The notes beneath the pieces were generated by a model that worked only from the letters and a program-made list of their open reading frames with translations, did no database searches and was not told the DNA's origin. Of a stretch of DNA of 64,000 nucleotides, positions 1 to 11,645 are shown piece after piece. The stretch spans positions 1 through 64,000 of the forward strand of contig NZ_PJRR01000025.1 in assembly GCF_002858865.1 (NCBI RefSeq), given 5' to 3'. This stretch comes from Caulobacter vibrioides (GTDB lineage Bacteria; Pseudomonadota; Alphaproteobacteria; Caulobacterales; Caulobacteraceae). Numbering within the stretch: position 1 is the stretch's first letter; each line of letters starts with the position of its first letter. Both the position numbers and the translations under genes were made by a program.

Positions 1-16
1 GGACGTCGCGCAAAAA

Positions 17-196
17 CCCTCTCTCTTAGAGAGAGGGAGGGGCCCAAGCGAAGCTTGGGAGGGTGAGTGGTTACGCCGTCAGCCGGCGTGCCGGCACATA
101 GATCAGCACAGCGTCAGAATCGTCTACGGGCTTCGCCTACCCACTCTCCCTCCCACGCCTGCGGCGCGGGCCCCTCCCTCTCTCCATGAGAGAGGG
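17..196. repeat. Family A inverted-repeat pair (nuclease-free)
   Basis: Two long arms face each other. The left arm (17-71) starts with a CCCTCTCTC / GAGAGAGGG mini-hairpin and runs into GGGAGGGTGAGTGG. The right arm (139-196) reads CCACTCTCCCTCCC and ends in the same mini-hairpin. About 67 bp of unrelated sequence lies between them. The arms match those that flank the DUF559 gene at 57113-57644 and the single arm at 58085-58147. The 417 bases before carB hold this pair and then a GC-rich stretch (197-417) in which I see no gene; the carB promoter must lie there but I cannot place it. Confidence 0.85.
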
Positions 197-417
197 ACTC
201 CTTGTGGCCGCAACCCACCCCTCTCCGACGACGCCAAGGTCCGCTCCGAGGCTCCTGCGAGCGTCGCGCGCACCAGCCCAGCGACGCCCCCTTAACCCTG
301 CGCCAACATGCGGGGTTGCGCCAAACCGACTCCGTCTCTACACGGGCGCCTTAACCTGCAAGATGGTCGACAGCGGGCGCGTGGTTGTGCGCGACCGTGT
401 CTTTGCGCGAGTTAGCC

Positions 418-3717
<3,300 letters not shown>

Positions 3718-3721
3718 AACG

Positions 3722-3878
3722 CCTTCTCCCCTTGTGGGAGAAGGTGGCCCGTCAGGGCCGGATGAGGGGTTGAAGATCAGAGCCGCCGCGACAGCTTCAC
3801 CGCTGTCGCGGCGGTTTGCGTTTGCGCGACCCCTCATCCGTCGCCTTCAGCGACACCTTCTCCCACAAGGGGAGAAGG
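3722..3878. repeat. Family B inverted-repeat pair enclosing a carB terminator
   Basis: The left arm (3722-3773) begins CCTTCTCCCCTTGTGGGAG and ends GATGAGGGGTTG. The right arm (3830-3878) is its reverse with a changed middle segment. The same arms recur at 54931-55057. Between the arms lies a strong hairpin (3783-3814). The pair starts four bases after the carB stop codon. Confidence 0.85.
3783..3822 (+). terminator. Candidate Rho-independent terminator of carB
   Basis: A perfect 13-bp stem, CCGCCGCGACAGC (3783-3795) with GCTGTCGCGGCGG (3802-3814), closes a six-base loop and is followed by TTTGCGTTTG. The T tract is interrupted, so termination may be incomplete. It sits between the two arms of a family B repeat, 65 bases after carB. 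Confidence 0.6.
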
Positions 3879-3940
3879 GGACGTGGCCTCAAGCTGCGTT
3901 GCGCGCCCTGACACAGCGCACGCACTCACCTGCCGAAGGA

Positions 3941-4071
3941 GCGCCCCCTCCGTCACGCGGCTGCGCCGCGCGCCACCTCCCCCGCGATGCGGGTGAGGAG
4001 GAATACCATCCTCCCCCGTGCAACGGGGGAGGGGGACCGCGAAGCGGTGGAGGGGGCGCTTTCGCTCACTC
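3941..4071. repeat. Family C GC-rich palindromic repeat
   Basis: Two facing modules of the CCACCTCCCCCG...CGGGGGAGG type, with GCGCCCCCTCCG at the left edge and GGTGGAGGGGGCG at the right. Similar modules occur at 27075-27196, 34086-34199 and 34246-34350. Together with family B this accounts for the gene-free interval 3718-4065. Confidence 0.7.
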
Positions 4072-4605
4072 CACCCGCACCCCGTTCTTCACCGCATAGC
4101 ACCGCCGGCGGCCAAGCTCGGTGCCGCAGAAGCCCGGCTCCATCGTGCCCTGGTTCAGCATCACATAGGGGTCGCGCCGGCACTGGAACCACGCGTGCTG
4201 GAAGCTCAGGTGGTCGATGTCGCGGTGGAACACCGGCTGCTGGTCCACGGTGTAGAACCGCGCCATGGCCGTGAGCCCGCCAAAGCTGCCCCGGCCGTTG
4301 ACGAGGCCGCAGATGCGGCCCGTGCGGGTGGACCACACCGCGCCCAGCTCCAGGGGGCTGGCCTGTTTGAGCCGGGCCTCGAGATTGGCGTGGGCGATCC
4401 GCCAGTTGGTCCGGGCCAGCGGCGCATAGCGCGCGGCCTGTTCCGGCGAGGGCGGCGGCAGGGTGGCGTTGTCGCGTTCGAACCGGGCCACGTCGAAGCC
4501 GGTCACCACGACCGCCCCCAGGGCGCCGATGACGGCGATGCTTGAGAACACCAGGGCCGCCGCCGAGGTCTGTCGGCGCCGGGCTCCAAAATCCAAGGCG
4601 GCCAT
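4066..4605 (-). CDS. Hypothetical single-pass membrane protein
   Basis: I do not recognise this 179-residue protein. A basic N-terminus (residues 1-12) precedes one hydrophobic helix at about 15-37, so it is either anchored in the inner membrane or has an uncleaved signal. The rest is soluble, with four cysteines in the C-terminal half (RICGL, WFQCRR, GFCGTE, RRCYAV) that could form disulfides in the periplasm. A GGAGG lies eight bases before the ATG. It is transcribed alone, away from its VOC neighbour. The stop lies at the edge of a family C repeat. Confidence 0.7.
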   Translation of the reverse strand: MAALDFGARRRQTSAAALVFSSIAVIGALGAVVVTGFDVARFERDNATLPPPSPEQAARYAPLARTNWRIAHANLEARLKQASPLELGAVWSTRTGRICGLVNGRGSFGGLTAMARFYTVDQQPVFHRDIDHLSFQHAWFQCRRDPYVMLNQGTMEPGFCGTELGRRRCYAVKNGVRVE

Positions 4606-4680
4606 GTCGTGTCCCTCCCCATCGGCGGGAGAGTGGCGGGGCTTACGGATTTTACAAGGCTAAATTAATTACAATCGTAA

Positions 4681-5058
4681 TTAATCGTCGATCGCCTGGC
4701 CGAACACCAGCAGCCCGCCGTCGGGCGCGCGGATCATGAACTCGCGCTGGCCATAGGACTGGTCCACCGGCCCGTGGACGTCCTCCGGCGGCAGGGCGGC
4801 CAGGCGCGGGGTCAGCTCGGCGACCACGGCGTCCACATCGCGCACGTCGATATAGTAGGCGAAGCCGCCCGCGCCCCTGGGCGTGACCGTCGCCTCGTCG
4901 GCCTGCAACAGGCGAAACCCCACGGTCTCGCGGTGGACATAGGCATAGCCGGGTTGGCGATAGGGGACCTCAAAGCCCAGCAGATCGACGAAGAACACGA
5001 GCGCCGCCTCCAGGTCCGGCACGTGCAGGAACGGCGTCACCTGGATGAAGTTGGTCAT
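4681..5058 (-). CDS. VOC superfamily protein (glyoxalase/bleomycin-resistance type)
   Basis: A 125-residue single vicinal-oxygen-chelate domain. It opens MTNFIQVTPFLHVPDLEAAL, typical of the first beta-alpha-beta unit in which a residue at the end of strand 1 binds metal, and ends with the REFMIRAPDGGLLVFGQ strand common in bleomycin-resistance-like members. The start is ATG 5058 with GGGAGGCC upstream; a longer in-frame reading would run into the family E repeat. Such proteins bind a divalent metal and act on small substrates or sequester drugs; the substrate cannot be told from sequence. It stands alone. Confidence 0.85.
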   Translation of the reverse strand: MTNFIQVTPFLHVPDLEAALVFFVDLLGFEVPYRQPGYAYVHRETVGFRLLQADEATVTPRGAGGFAYYIDVRDVDAVVAELTPRLAALPPEDVHGPVDQSYGQREFMIRAPDGGLLVFGQAIDD

Positions 5059-5116
5059 GGCGCGGCCTCCCTGAGGCGCAGCCTGGCGCAAGCCAGACCT
5101 GCGCGCCAGAGCCTTG

Positions 5117-5222
5117 CGCGTCAAAACGGAATCGTTTCGACGCGATAACAAGGCTCTAAAATCAAACATTTTGAGCCCTTTCAAACGCTTTAGATGATTC
5201 CATCTAAAGCTAAAGGGCTCTA
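5117..5222. repeat. Family E nested palindrome
   Basis: Read on the minus strand, an AGAGCCCTTT / AAAGGGCTC stem encloses the perfect palindrome TTTAGATGGAATCATCTAAA, followed by a tail TTTGATTTTAGAGCC. The same ~70-bp unit is present almost unchanged at 51046-51115, and in diverged form at 15316-15387 and 28465-28555. The palindrome loop holds GAATC, a CcrM-type GANTC site. An extra imperfect hairpin (CGTCAAAACG / CGTTTCGACG, 5119-5143) precedes it and also holds GAATC. Confidence 0.85.
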
Positions 5223-5235
5223 GCGGAAGTCGGCT

Positions 5236-5475
5236 TCAGTCCTTCGGCTCGCCGCTGTCGTCCTCGTCCTCAGCGTCGGGCCGGGGCGTCGCGGTCTCGG
5301 CCGGCGGGGGCGGCGGCGGATCCGCAGTGAGGAAGAAGCCGAGCAGCGCAACCATCCCGGCCAGCGGCGCCAGCGCCCTGCGCGAGCGTTTGGCCGCCCG
5401 GATCGCCCAGACGCCCAAGGGGATCAGCAGGACCGCCACCGCAAGCAGGATCAGTGTGGCCTTGGCTTCGGTCAT
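5236..5475 (-). CDS. Small membrane protein, hypothetical
   Basis: A 79-residue protein with two predicted membrane helices (about residues 6-24 and 34-50), a short basic loop between them (RAAKRSRR), and an acidic proline-rich tail ending DDSGEPKD. Start ATG 5475; homologous longer starts would require translation through sequence upstream of the divergent gene. I do not recognise the family. It is divergent from the GT-C-like gene at 5603, and its stop lies 14 bases from the family E repeat. Confidence 0.6.
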   Translation of the reverse strand: MTEAKATLILLAVAVLLIPLGVWAIRAAKRSRRALAPLAGMVALLGFFLTADPPPPPPAETATPRPDAEDEDDSGEPKD

Positions 5476-5602
5476 GCCTTGGGATGTGGGGCCTTGGGGC
5501 TCTTGCGCAACCCTGAGGCGCGGGCTTTTCAGCGACGACTTTGCTGCTAGTAATCGGGGTCCGCGCGTGGGGCGACGTGGAATCGATCGGGGCGTAACTC
5601 GG

Positions 5603-7522
5603 ATGTTCGGGAACAAGACGGCTTGGGTTCGCGCGGGCGCGATCGTGCTGTGGTGCCTTGTCTTGGCGGCGGTGCTATCGACGAACCGGATGCTGTCGCT
5701 GTCTGTCGACGCCTCCTACCACCTGCAGGTGATGGAGGTGGTGCGGCGCGCGTTCCTGGTGCCGGCCGTCGGGCACGAGTGGATGGCCGAGATGGTCGCC
5801 TATCCCAAGCTCAGCCACCGGTTCGCGGGCCTGTTCGCGACCCTGGGGTGGTCGGAGATCAACGCCCTGCTGATGGCCGGGGTCCTGTCGGCGGGCGTGG
5901 CCTGGCTGGTGCTGTTCGATCAGGCGCGGCGCGTGTCGCTGACCTATCTGGCGATCTGCGCGGCTCTGGCTCTGATCAATGTCTATGCCCTGCGCGGCGT
6001 GATCGGCGCCGAGCTGGTCCGCAACTTCTTCTATCCGCAGATGGTCGGCGAGGCGGTGGCGGCGCTGGGCGTGGCCGGCGGCGCGGTCGTGCTGGCGCGC
6101 TCGCGGCCGATGTTCGCGGCCTATGGCGCGGCCATGGTGCTGCTGTGCGGCTGTTTCCACCTGGTGCCGACCCTGCGCCTGTGCGGCGCGCTGATGGCCA
6201 TGCTGGGCCTGGCGGTGCTGCGCGACATGATCCACGCCCGCCGGATCGACTGGATCGGCTTGGGCGGCCTTTTGCTGATCGCCGCCGGCCTTGTGGGCAA
6301 TCCGTTCTTCTGGAGCATGCGCTGGATGGCCGTGAACAACGGCAGCATCCATTTCGCCATTCCGATGACCCTGAACGGTCTGGCGGGCCTGTCGGCCCTG
6401 CTGGTGGTTCTGTCGGCCTGGATCTTCCTCATCGAGGCCCTACGTCCGCCGGCCGCTGTCGAGGAGGACGCCGGCCCGACGCGCGCGGCCGTGCTGCTGG
6501 CTGCATTGGGCGCCGGCGCCGGCGTGTCGATGCTGGCCCAGTACGCCCTCTACGCCCTGCGCGGCGAGGGCTCGGAATACGCCGTGCTCAAGCATGGTTT
6601 CGGCGTCTGCACGCTGCTGGTCTTTGTGATCCCGCTGTGGGGGATGACGGTGCTGGGCGTGCGCGGCGCGGCGTTCGAGGAGAAGTCCGGCTGGAGCGCG
6701 CGCCTGGGCGTGGTCCCGGCCCTGGCGGCCCAGCTGCTGGTGATGCTGGCCGTGTTCCTGCGCCCCAGCGTCTATGAGGTGCCCCAGGTCACTGCGGTGC
6801 TGCGCGACGTTCGCGAGGTGCGGCTGACGCGCGGCCTGCATGGCGAGCAGGTGATGTTCTCGGCCAGCCAGGTTCCCGCCGTGGCGACCTATATGGGCAC
6901 GATCGGCATGCTGCAGTCGGCCCACGGCGGCAACGTGCTGAGCCTGCTGGATGACGGGCGGCCCAACCGTCCGGGCGACGTGCCCTATATCGTCACCCTG
7001 GCCGGTGACGCCTATGACAAGCCCGGCTGCCGCTCCGGCGCGCCGCTGGGCCTGGTCGTGGTGGTGGTCGGTTCCTGCGTCGAGCCGCCGTCGCTGCTGT
7101 TCAAGGCCGGCGGATCGGGCGTCAGCGCGCTGCGCACCGGCTGGAGCGCGCCGGAGGCGGGCGGCGTCTGGGCCGACGGGCGCCAAGCCGTGGTCGAGAT
7201 GCGGCTGTCTGAGGCGCAAGCCAGCCTGCCGGGCGCGGTGCTGGAGGTGGCGACCTTCGCCTTCCTGCCGCTCAAGACCTCGACGCGCACGGTGACTGTT
7301 TCGGCCGGAGGAGCGTCGGAAACCTTCACCTTCAACCGCCAGAACGCGATCCGCCACGACTACCGGCTGCTGCTGCCGGCCGAGACGCTGCGGAGCGGCG
7401 TGGTGCGCGTGGTGTTTGACACCAAGGATCCCCAGACGCCGGCCTCGCTGGGCCTGGGCGCGGACAACCGCCTGATGGGCGCGGGGCTGGAGGCGATGCG
7501 GATCGTATCCGCAGCCCCCTGA
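5603..7522 (+). CDS. Predicted GT-C-like polytopic membrane protein
   Basis: A 639-residue protein with roughly ten membrane helices in residues 10-410 and a soluble C-terminal domain of about 220 residues. An acidic residue in the first periplasmic loop (VDASYH, near residue 36) sits where GT-C glycosyltransferases carry their catalytic Asp. The C-terminal part has a GWSAPEAGGVWADG segment like that in domains fused to glycan-modifying membrane enzymes. It converges with, and stops ten bases from, an operon encoding a polyprenyl-phosphate sugar synthase-like GT2, a GtrA flippase and a methyltransferase. I infer that it may use a lipid-linked sugar made by them. Function is not proven by sequence. 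Confidence 0.65.
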   Translation: MFGNKTAWVRAGAIVLWCLVLAAVLSTNRMLSLSVDASYHLQVMEVVRRAFLVPAVGHEWMAEMVAYPKLSHRFAGLFATLGWSEINALLMAGVLSAGVAWLVLFDQARRVSLTYLAICAALALINVYALRGVIGAELVRNFFYPQMVGEAVAALGVAGGAVVLARSRPMFAAYGAAMVLLCGCFHLVPTLRLCGALMAMLGLAVLRDMIHARRIDWIGLGGLLLIAAGLVGNPFFWSMRWMAVNNGSIHFAIPMTLNGLAGLSALLVVLSAWIFLIEALRPPAAVEEDAGPTRAAVLLAALGAGAGVSMLAQYALYALRGEGSEYAVLKHGFGVCTLLVFVIPLWGMTVLGVRGAAFEEKSGWSARLGVVPALAAQLLVMLAVFLRPSVYEVPQVTAVLRDVREVRLTRGLHGEQVMFSASQVPAVATYMGTIGMLQSAHGGNVLSLLDDGRPNRPGDVPYIVTLAGDAYDKPGCRSGAPLGLVVVVVGSCVEPPSLLFKAGGSGVSALRTGWSAPEAGGVWADGRQAVVEMRLSEAQASLPGAVLEVATFAFLPLKTSTRTVTVSAGGASETFTFNRQNAIRHDYRLLLPAETLRSGVVRVVFDTKDPQTPASLGLGADNRLMGAGLEAMRIVSAAP

Positions 7523-7532
7523 TCCTTCAGCT

Positions 7533-8258
7533 TCAGGCCTTGCGCGCGATCACCGCGATCGACAGGCCGAACGGCAGGCCAGGACCCGTCGCCAGCGGCG
7601 TCTCCAGCGCGAACACGGTCGCCAGGGCCTTGTTCAGCGCTTTGGGCGGCATGGCGTCGTCGGCGCTCTTGTCGTCCAGCAGGCGCTTGACGGTGCGCTG
7701 CGCGGCCGCCAGCGGGAACAGCAGGGTGTTGAAATAGGTGGCCGTCTCGATGGTCAGCCCCGCCGCCTCGAACAGCGCGCGATAAGCCGGCAGGCGATAG
7801 CGCCGCTTGTGGTGGTGCAGCACGTCGTGGTGGCTCCACATCCACTGATAGGCCGGCACCGTGGTCAGGATCGCGCCGCCGGGCTTGACCAGCCTCGCCA
7901 GGGCCTGGACCGAGGCGGCGTCGTCATCGACATGCTCGACCACGTCAAAGGCGCAGACCAGGTCGAAGCTCTCCGGCGCATAGGGCAGGCCGTCGGGCAG
8001 CAGGCCGGTGTCGACCGCAAGCCCCAGCCGCTGGCTGGCGTAGGCGCGGGACTCGTCATCGGGCTCCAGGGCGGTGACCGCGCCGAAGTCGCGCAGCAGC
8101 GGCACGTTGCCGCCGGCGCCGCAGCCGACCTCCAGGATCTTCGCCCCGGCGGGCGTTCCGATACGCCGCAGCAGGCCGCGCAGGATCTGGCGTCGTCCCA
8201 CGAACCACCAGTGGTCGGCTTCCAGGTCGCGGATGCGGTCGTAGATCAGGCGGTCCAT
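7533..8258 (-). CDS. SAM-dependent methyltransferase
   Basis: A class I methyltransferase of 241 residues. Motif I is ILEVGCGAGGN near residue 40, and post-I FDLVCAFDVVEHVDDD gives the SAM-binding core. The N-terminal DRIRDLEADHWWFVGRRQIL is typical of Methyltransf_23-like enzymes in surface polysaccharide loci. The ATG at 8258 shares one base with the stop of the GtrA gene (TGATG), so translation is very probably coupled. Last gene of the operon running from 9690. It may methylate a sugar or lipid carrier product; the substrate is unknown. Confidence 0.85.
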   Translation of the reverse strand: MDRLIYDRIRDLEADHWWFVGRRQILRGLLRRIGTPAGAKILEVGCGAGGNVPLLRDFGAVTALEPDDESRAYASQRLGLAVDTGLLPDGLPYAPESFDLVCAFDVVEHVDDDAASVQALARLVKPGGAILTTVPAYQWMWSHHDVLHHHKRRYRLPAYRALFEAAGLTIETATYFNTLLFPLAAAQRTVKRLLDDKSADDAMPPKALNKALATVFALETPLATGPGLPFGLSIAVIARKA

Positions 8259-8701
8259 CAGGCGTCCTTGCCGGAATTCGGCGTGTGGGCAAAGACCCAG
8301 AAGTGGCTGAGCAGAAAGAGCGCGGCCGTATAGCTGGCGATCGCCAGCCCCTGCGCCGTCGTGCTCCACAGCGCGCCCTCGGGCAGGACCCGCGTGGCCA
8401 GGGTCAGCACGCCCTGGTTCAGGGCGAAGGCGGCGGCGACGGCGACGGCGTAGCGCAGCGGGGCCGCGCGCGCGGTCTGGCGGGCCTTGAAGACAAAGAC
8501 CTTGCTCAGCACGAAGCTGACACAGACGCCGATCGCATAGCCGATGGCGTTGGCCAGGTGCGGAGCCAGGCCCAGGCCCAGGTCCAGGGCCAGGATGATC
8601 GAAAACCCGACCAGGGTGTTGAACACGCCCGCCACCCCGTAGCGCAGGGCCGACACCAGAAAGTCCCGCCGCGCGGGGGTCAGGAGGGTGCTGACGCTCA
8701 C
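8258..8701 (-). CDS. GtrA family flippase-like membrane protein
   Basis: A 147-residue protein with four predicted helices and the GtrA signature RYGVAGVFNTLVGF at the start of helix 1 plus a FVLSKVFVF segment after helix 2. GtrA proteins are thought to flip or help transfer polyprenyl-phosphate-linked sugars. The start is GTG 8701: the four bases GTGA at 8701-8698 join this start with the stop of the GT2 gene, and the family match begins about ten residues later. Pairing with a GtrB-like GT2 is the classic arrangement. Confidence 0.88.
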   Translation of the reverse strand: MSVSTLLTPARRDFLVSALRYGVAGVFNTLVGFSIILALDLGLGLAPHLANAIGYAIGVCVSFVLSKVFVFKARQTARAAPLRYAVAVAAAFALNQGVLTLATRVLPEGALWSTTAQGLAIASYTAALFLLSHFWVFAHTPNSGKDA

Positions 8702-9690
8702 GCGTCGAACCCGTAGCGGTCCATCACCACATAGAGCGGCCGGTTCTTCACTTCCTGATAGATGCGGGCGACATATTCGCCCAGCGAGCCGATGGCCAGC
8801 ATCTGCAGGCCAAAGCTCATCAGGATCACCACCATCAGCGACGGATAGCCGGGCACGTCGCGGCCGAAGAGCAGGGTGCGCACCACGATCATCCCCGCCA
8901 CGCCGCAGGCCAGCACGCCCGCGATCAGGCCCACATAGCTCCAGATGCGGATCGGCACGCTGCTGAACGAGGTGATGCCGTCCAGGGCGAAGTTCCACAG
9001 TTTCCAGTAGCGGAACGAGGTCGTGCCCGCCGCGCGCTCGGGCCGCACATAGGGCACGGCCACCTGGTTGAAGCCGACCCAGGCGAACAGGCCCTTCATG
9101 AAGCGGTTGCGCTCGGGCAGCTGTTTGAGCACCTCGACCACCCGCCGGTCCATCAGCCGGTAGTCACCGGCGTTGTAGGGCAGGTCGACGTCGGACAGCT
9201 TGTTGAACGCCCGGTAGAAGCCCTGGGCCGTGGCCCGCTTGAGCAAGCCGTCGGACGTGCGGTCGACGCGGACGCCATAGGCCACATCGGCGCCGGCCTC
9301 CCAGGCCTCCAGGAACTGGCCGATCAGCTCGGGCGGATCCTGCAGGTCGCAGTCGATCGGCACGATCATGTCGCCGGTCGCCGCGTCCAGCCCCGCCGAC
9401 AGGGCGGTCTCCTTGCCGAAGTTGCGGGCCAGGTTGATGACCTTGATGCGCGGGTCGCGCTGATGGCGGCGCAGCAGCACCGCCAGGGTGTGGTCGCGGC
9501 TGCCGTCATTGACGCAGACGACCTCGTAGGCGACGCCCAGCCTGGCCATCTCGGCGTCGATCCGGTCGAAGAACAGGTCCAGCACCTCCTGCTCGTTGTA
9601 GCAGGGGGCCACGATCGACAGCGTCTTGCCCACGCGCGAGCGCGTGGTGACGGGGATGGGCGATATGGGGGGCGCGACGAGCTCAACCAT
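8698..9690 (-). CDS. GT2 family glycosyltransferase (GtrB/DPM1-like)
   Basis: Transfers a sugar from a nucleotide donor to undecaprenyl phosphate at the cytoplasmic face. The 330-residue protein has an N-terminal GT-A domain (SIVAPCYNEQEVLDLFFDRI; acidic motif PIDCDLQDPPEL near residue 125) and two C-terminal membrane helices (about 240-265 and 275-300), the usual form of the GtrB/ArnC group. ATG 9690. First gene of a three-gene coupled operon with GtrA and a methyltransferase. Which sugar is used cannot be said. Confidence 0.9.
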   Translation of the reverse strand: MVELVAPPISPIPVTTRSRVGKTLSIVAPCYNEQEVLDLFFDRIDAEMARLGVAYEVVCVNDGSRDHTLAVLLRRHQRDPRIKVINLARNFGKETALSAGLDAATGDMIVPIDCDLQDPPELIGQFLEAWEAGADVAYGVRVDRTSDGLLKRATAQGFYRAFNKLSDVDLPYNAGDYRLMDRRVVEVLKQLPERNRFMKGLFAWVGFNQVAVPYVRPERAAGTTSFRYWKLWNFALDGITSFSSVPIRIWSYVGLIAGVLACGVAGMIVVRTLLFGRDVPGYPSLMVVILMSFGLQMLAIGSLGEYVARIYQEVKNRPLYVVMDRYGFDA

Positions 9691-9733
9691 AATGCTGGTT
9701 TAGCCGTGTTGCGCGCCCAGGGGGAAGAGGAAG

Positions 9734-10906
9734 CTAGAAGCCGACCTTCACTCGCAGGGTGGCCACCACGGCGTTGCGCGCGTCGCGGTTCCCGGACGGC
9801 CGGATCACGTACTGCAGGTCCGGTTGCAGGGTGATGGGGCCGAAGGTGTCGGCATAGGTGGCCTCCAGCGCCGTCTCGGTGCGGCCGGTGTCCAGCCCCG
9901 CGTCCCAGCCGTTGGCCCGCTCGCGGCGCGACAGGAACGCCTGGTTGATCCCGAACGAGGCCTGGCTGGCCGGACGGCTCGCGACCGGCTGCTCGATCAG
10001 GATGCCGGCCTGCCAGCCGCCCCGGAAGGGGCTGGTGACGCCGTCGGAAACCCCGGCGCGGGCGAAGGCGGTGATCCGGCCCGGCTCATCCTCGCCGCCC
10101 TTGATCCGGCGTTCGGCCAGCACATAGGCGCCGTAGGCCCGGCGCGGGACGGGATCGCCCACAGCGGTGACGTCGCGCCAGTCGTCCTGGCGCTTGGAAT
10201 AGGCCCAGCCGCCGACCGCCAGCTTGCCGGCGCCGCTCCAGCCCGCCTCGCCGATCGCCAGCACGCCGTGATCAAAACTGAAATCCGCGCCGCCCGGATC
10301 GCCGGGCACGCCGGCATGGGCGTTGATCACCGCGCCCTGCACATAGCCGCCGCTTTTGGTGGTCCAGCGCAGGCGCGCCGACAGGGCGGTGGAGGGGAAG
10401 ATCGACGGGCCGTTGGGGCCGGTGGCCGCCAGCTCCGAGCCGATGCCGAAGGCCGGCGCGATCAGCAGGCCCGCGCTCTCATTGGCGTAGAACTCGCTGT
10501 TGACGTCATACAGGCCCACGAGGGCCGAGCCCTGGCCGTCGCCGAAGCTCTGCTCGATAAAGGCCTCGAACAGGCGTGCGCGCTGTTTGGAGACCTCGAT
10601 ATTGTTGACGCCCTGCAGCGAGCCGGCGTCGTTATTGGGCATGGCGCCGGAATTGTTCAGGGCCGACATGCGGAAGGTCGCGCCCGACCAGCCCAGGGCC
10701 TTCTCCAGGTCGACATCGGCCGAGACCTTCAGATTGTCGAGCACGCGGGCCTTGTGGGCGGTTCCGCCACGCACGACGCCGGCCACGTCGGCCATGTAGT
10801 CGACCTTCAGGGTCAGGGCGTCGTCAGCCAGGGCCGGGGTCGCAACGCCGGCCGCCAGCAGGGCCAGGGCGCCGCATGCGGCGAAGAGGTTACGGCCGTT
10901 GGTCAT
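9734..10906 (-). CDS. OprB-like carbohydrate porin
   Basis: A 390-residue outer membrane beta-barrel. A signal peptide (residues 1-27, ending ATPALA) is followed by alternating beta strands, and the protein ends in phenylalanine (VKVGF), the BAM recognition signature. The PSTALSARLRWT and YVQGAVINAHAG segments resemble carbohydrate-selective OprB porins, which let sugars diffuse across the outer membrane. Start ATG 10906. It stands alone, 43 bases downstream of the GT2 gene start and on the same strand. No regulator is adjacent, apart from the Lrp gene, which belongs to the kyn unit. Confidence 0.8.
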   Translation of the reverse strand: MTNGRNLFAACGALALLAAGVATPALADDALTLKVDYMADVAGVVRGGTAHKARVLDNLKVSADVDLEKALGWSGATFRMSALNNSGAMPNNDAGSLQGVNNIEVSKQRARLFEAFIEQSFGDGQGSALVGLYDVNSEFYANESAGLLIAPAFGIGSELAATGPNGPSIFPSTALSARLRWTTKSGGYVQGAVINAHAGVPGDPGGADFSFDHGVLAIGEAGWSGAGKLAVGGWAYSKRQDDWRDVTAVGDPVPRRAYGAYVLAERRIKGGEDEPGRITAFARAGVSDGVTSPFRGGWQAGILIEQPVASRPASQASFGINQAFLSRRERANGWDAGLDTGRTETALEATYADTFGPITLQPDLQYVIRPSGNRDARNAVVATLRVKVGF

Positions 10907-11083
10907 GATCCACCCTTGGGACCCCTTCTGGGTCTTTCGAGGCGGTCAGTGTCCTACAGTCGCGCTTAGGCGTGGTAAAAAATCAGGTTTAACAAGTGCT
11001 TACATTGACTCTTGTGAGGGCGGCACGCTGCCGCACGTCCCGGCGCGATGGGCGGGCCTCGGCGAGCACGCGGATTCGGACGG

Positions 11084-11542
11084 CTAGAGCCCCGCCGTCA
11101 CCAGCCCGCCTTCCTTGATCGCCTTCATGCAGACGGTGGTGGTGTAGCGCTGCACGCCGGGCATCTGGCTCAGCTCCTTGCGCAGCAGGTGGTCGAGGTC
11201 CTCGACATCGGCGGCGACGATCCGCAGCAGATAGTCGCCGGCCCCGGCCGTGGAGTGGCAGTCGGTGATCGCCGGATGGCGCAGCACGGCGGCTTCGAAG
11301 GCCTCGTAGCGGGCGAACTCCACGGTGGCCAGGGCGTAGACGCTCAGCCCCTTGCCCAGCGCCTTGGCGTCGAGGCGGGCGTGGTAGCCGGTGATGACGC
11401 CCTGCTTCTCCAGCGCCTGCACGCGCGACCAGCACGGCGACTTCGACAGGCCCACCCGCTCGGCCAGGGCGGCGAACGAGATGCGGGCGTCGGCCTCCAA
11501 GATGCGGAGGATGGAAAGATCCATGCGGCTGAGGGCGGCCAT
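11084..11542 (-). CDS. Lrp/AsnC family regulator, KynR-like
   Basis: A 152-residue protein with an N-terminal helix-turn-helix (DLSILRILEADARISFAALA then VGLSKSPCWSRVQALEKQG) and a C-terminal RAM/ligand domain. It is divergent from kynA. In Burkholderia and other proteobacteria the Lrp-type KynR sits in the same place and activates kyn genes in response to kynurenine; I transfer that role from context. ATG 11542 chosen; ATG 11524 is also possible. Its start codon overlaps the first half-site of the inverted repeat at 11541-11579, which suggests autoregulation. Confidence 0.85.
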   Translation of the reverse strand: MAALSRMDLSILRILEADARISFAALAERVGLSKSPCWSRVQALEKQGVITGYHARLDAKALGKGLSVYALATVEFARYEAFEAAVLRHPAITDCHSTAGAGDYLLRIVAADVEDLDHLLRKELSQMPGVQRYTTTVCMKAIKEGGLVTAGL

Positions 11543-11579
11543 CGTTCTGTCAGGCTCCAGATTTCCAGAACGATGTTCT
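11541..11579. promoter_or_regulatory. Candidate operator of the KynR-like regulator
   Basis: A nine-base inverted repeat, ATCGTTCTG (11541-11549) and CAGAACGAT (11566-11574), is overlapped on its right by the shorter palindrome AGAACGATGTTCT (11567-11579). There are thus three AGAAC half-sites in the gap between the regulator and kynA. This is seen directly; binding is inferred. Confidence 0.6.
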
Positions 11580-11645
11580 AACGCGCTCGACCCTCGTCGC
11601 GCAAACGAGGACAATGTGCCGAGCGACGCCGCCTAAGGTTTCCGC

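Noticed and set aside
385..417. An upstream in-frame ATG for carB
   Set aside because: Adds eleven residues not found in CarB proteins; ATG 418 gives the family N-terminus.
5117..5222. Family E repeats as a CRISPR array or riboswitch
   Set aside because: Copies are dispersed over the window, not regularly spaced with spacers, and lie at gene ends rather than in leaders.
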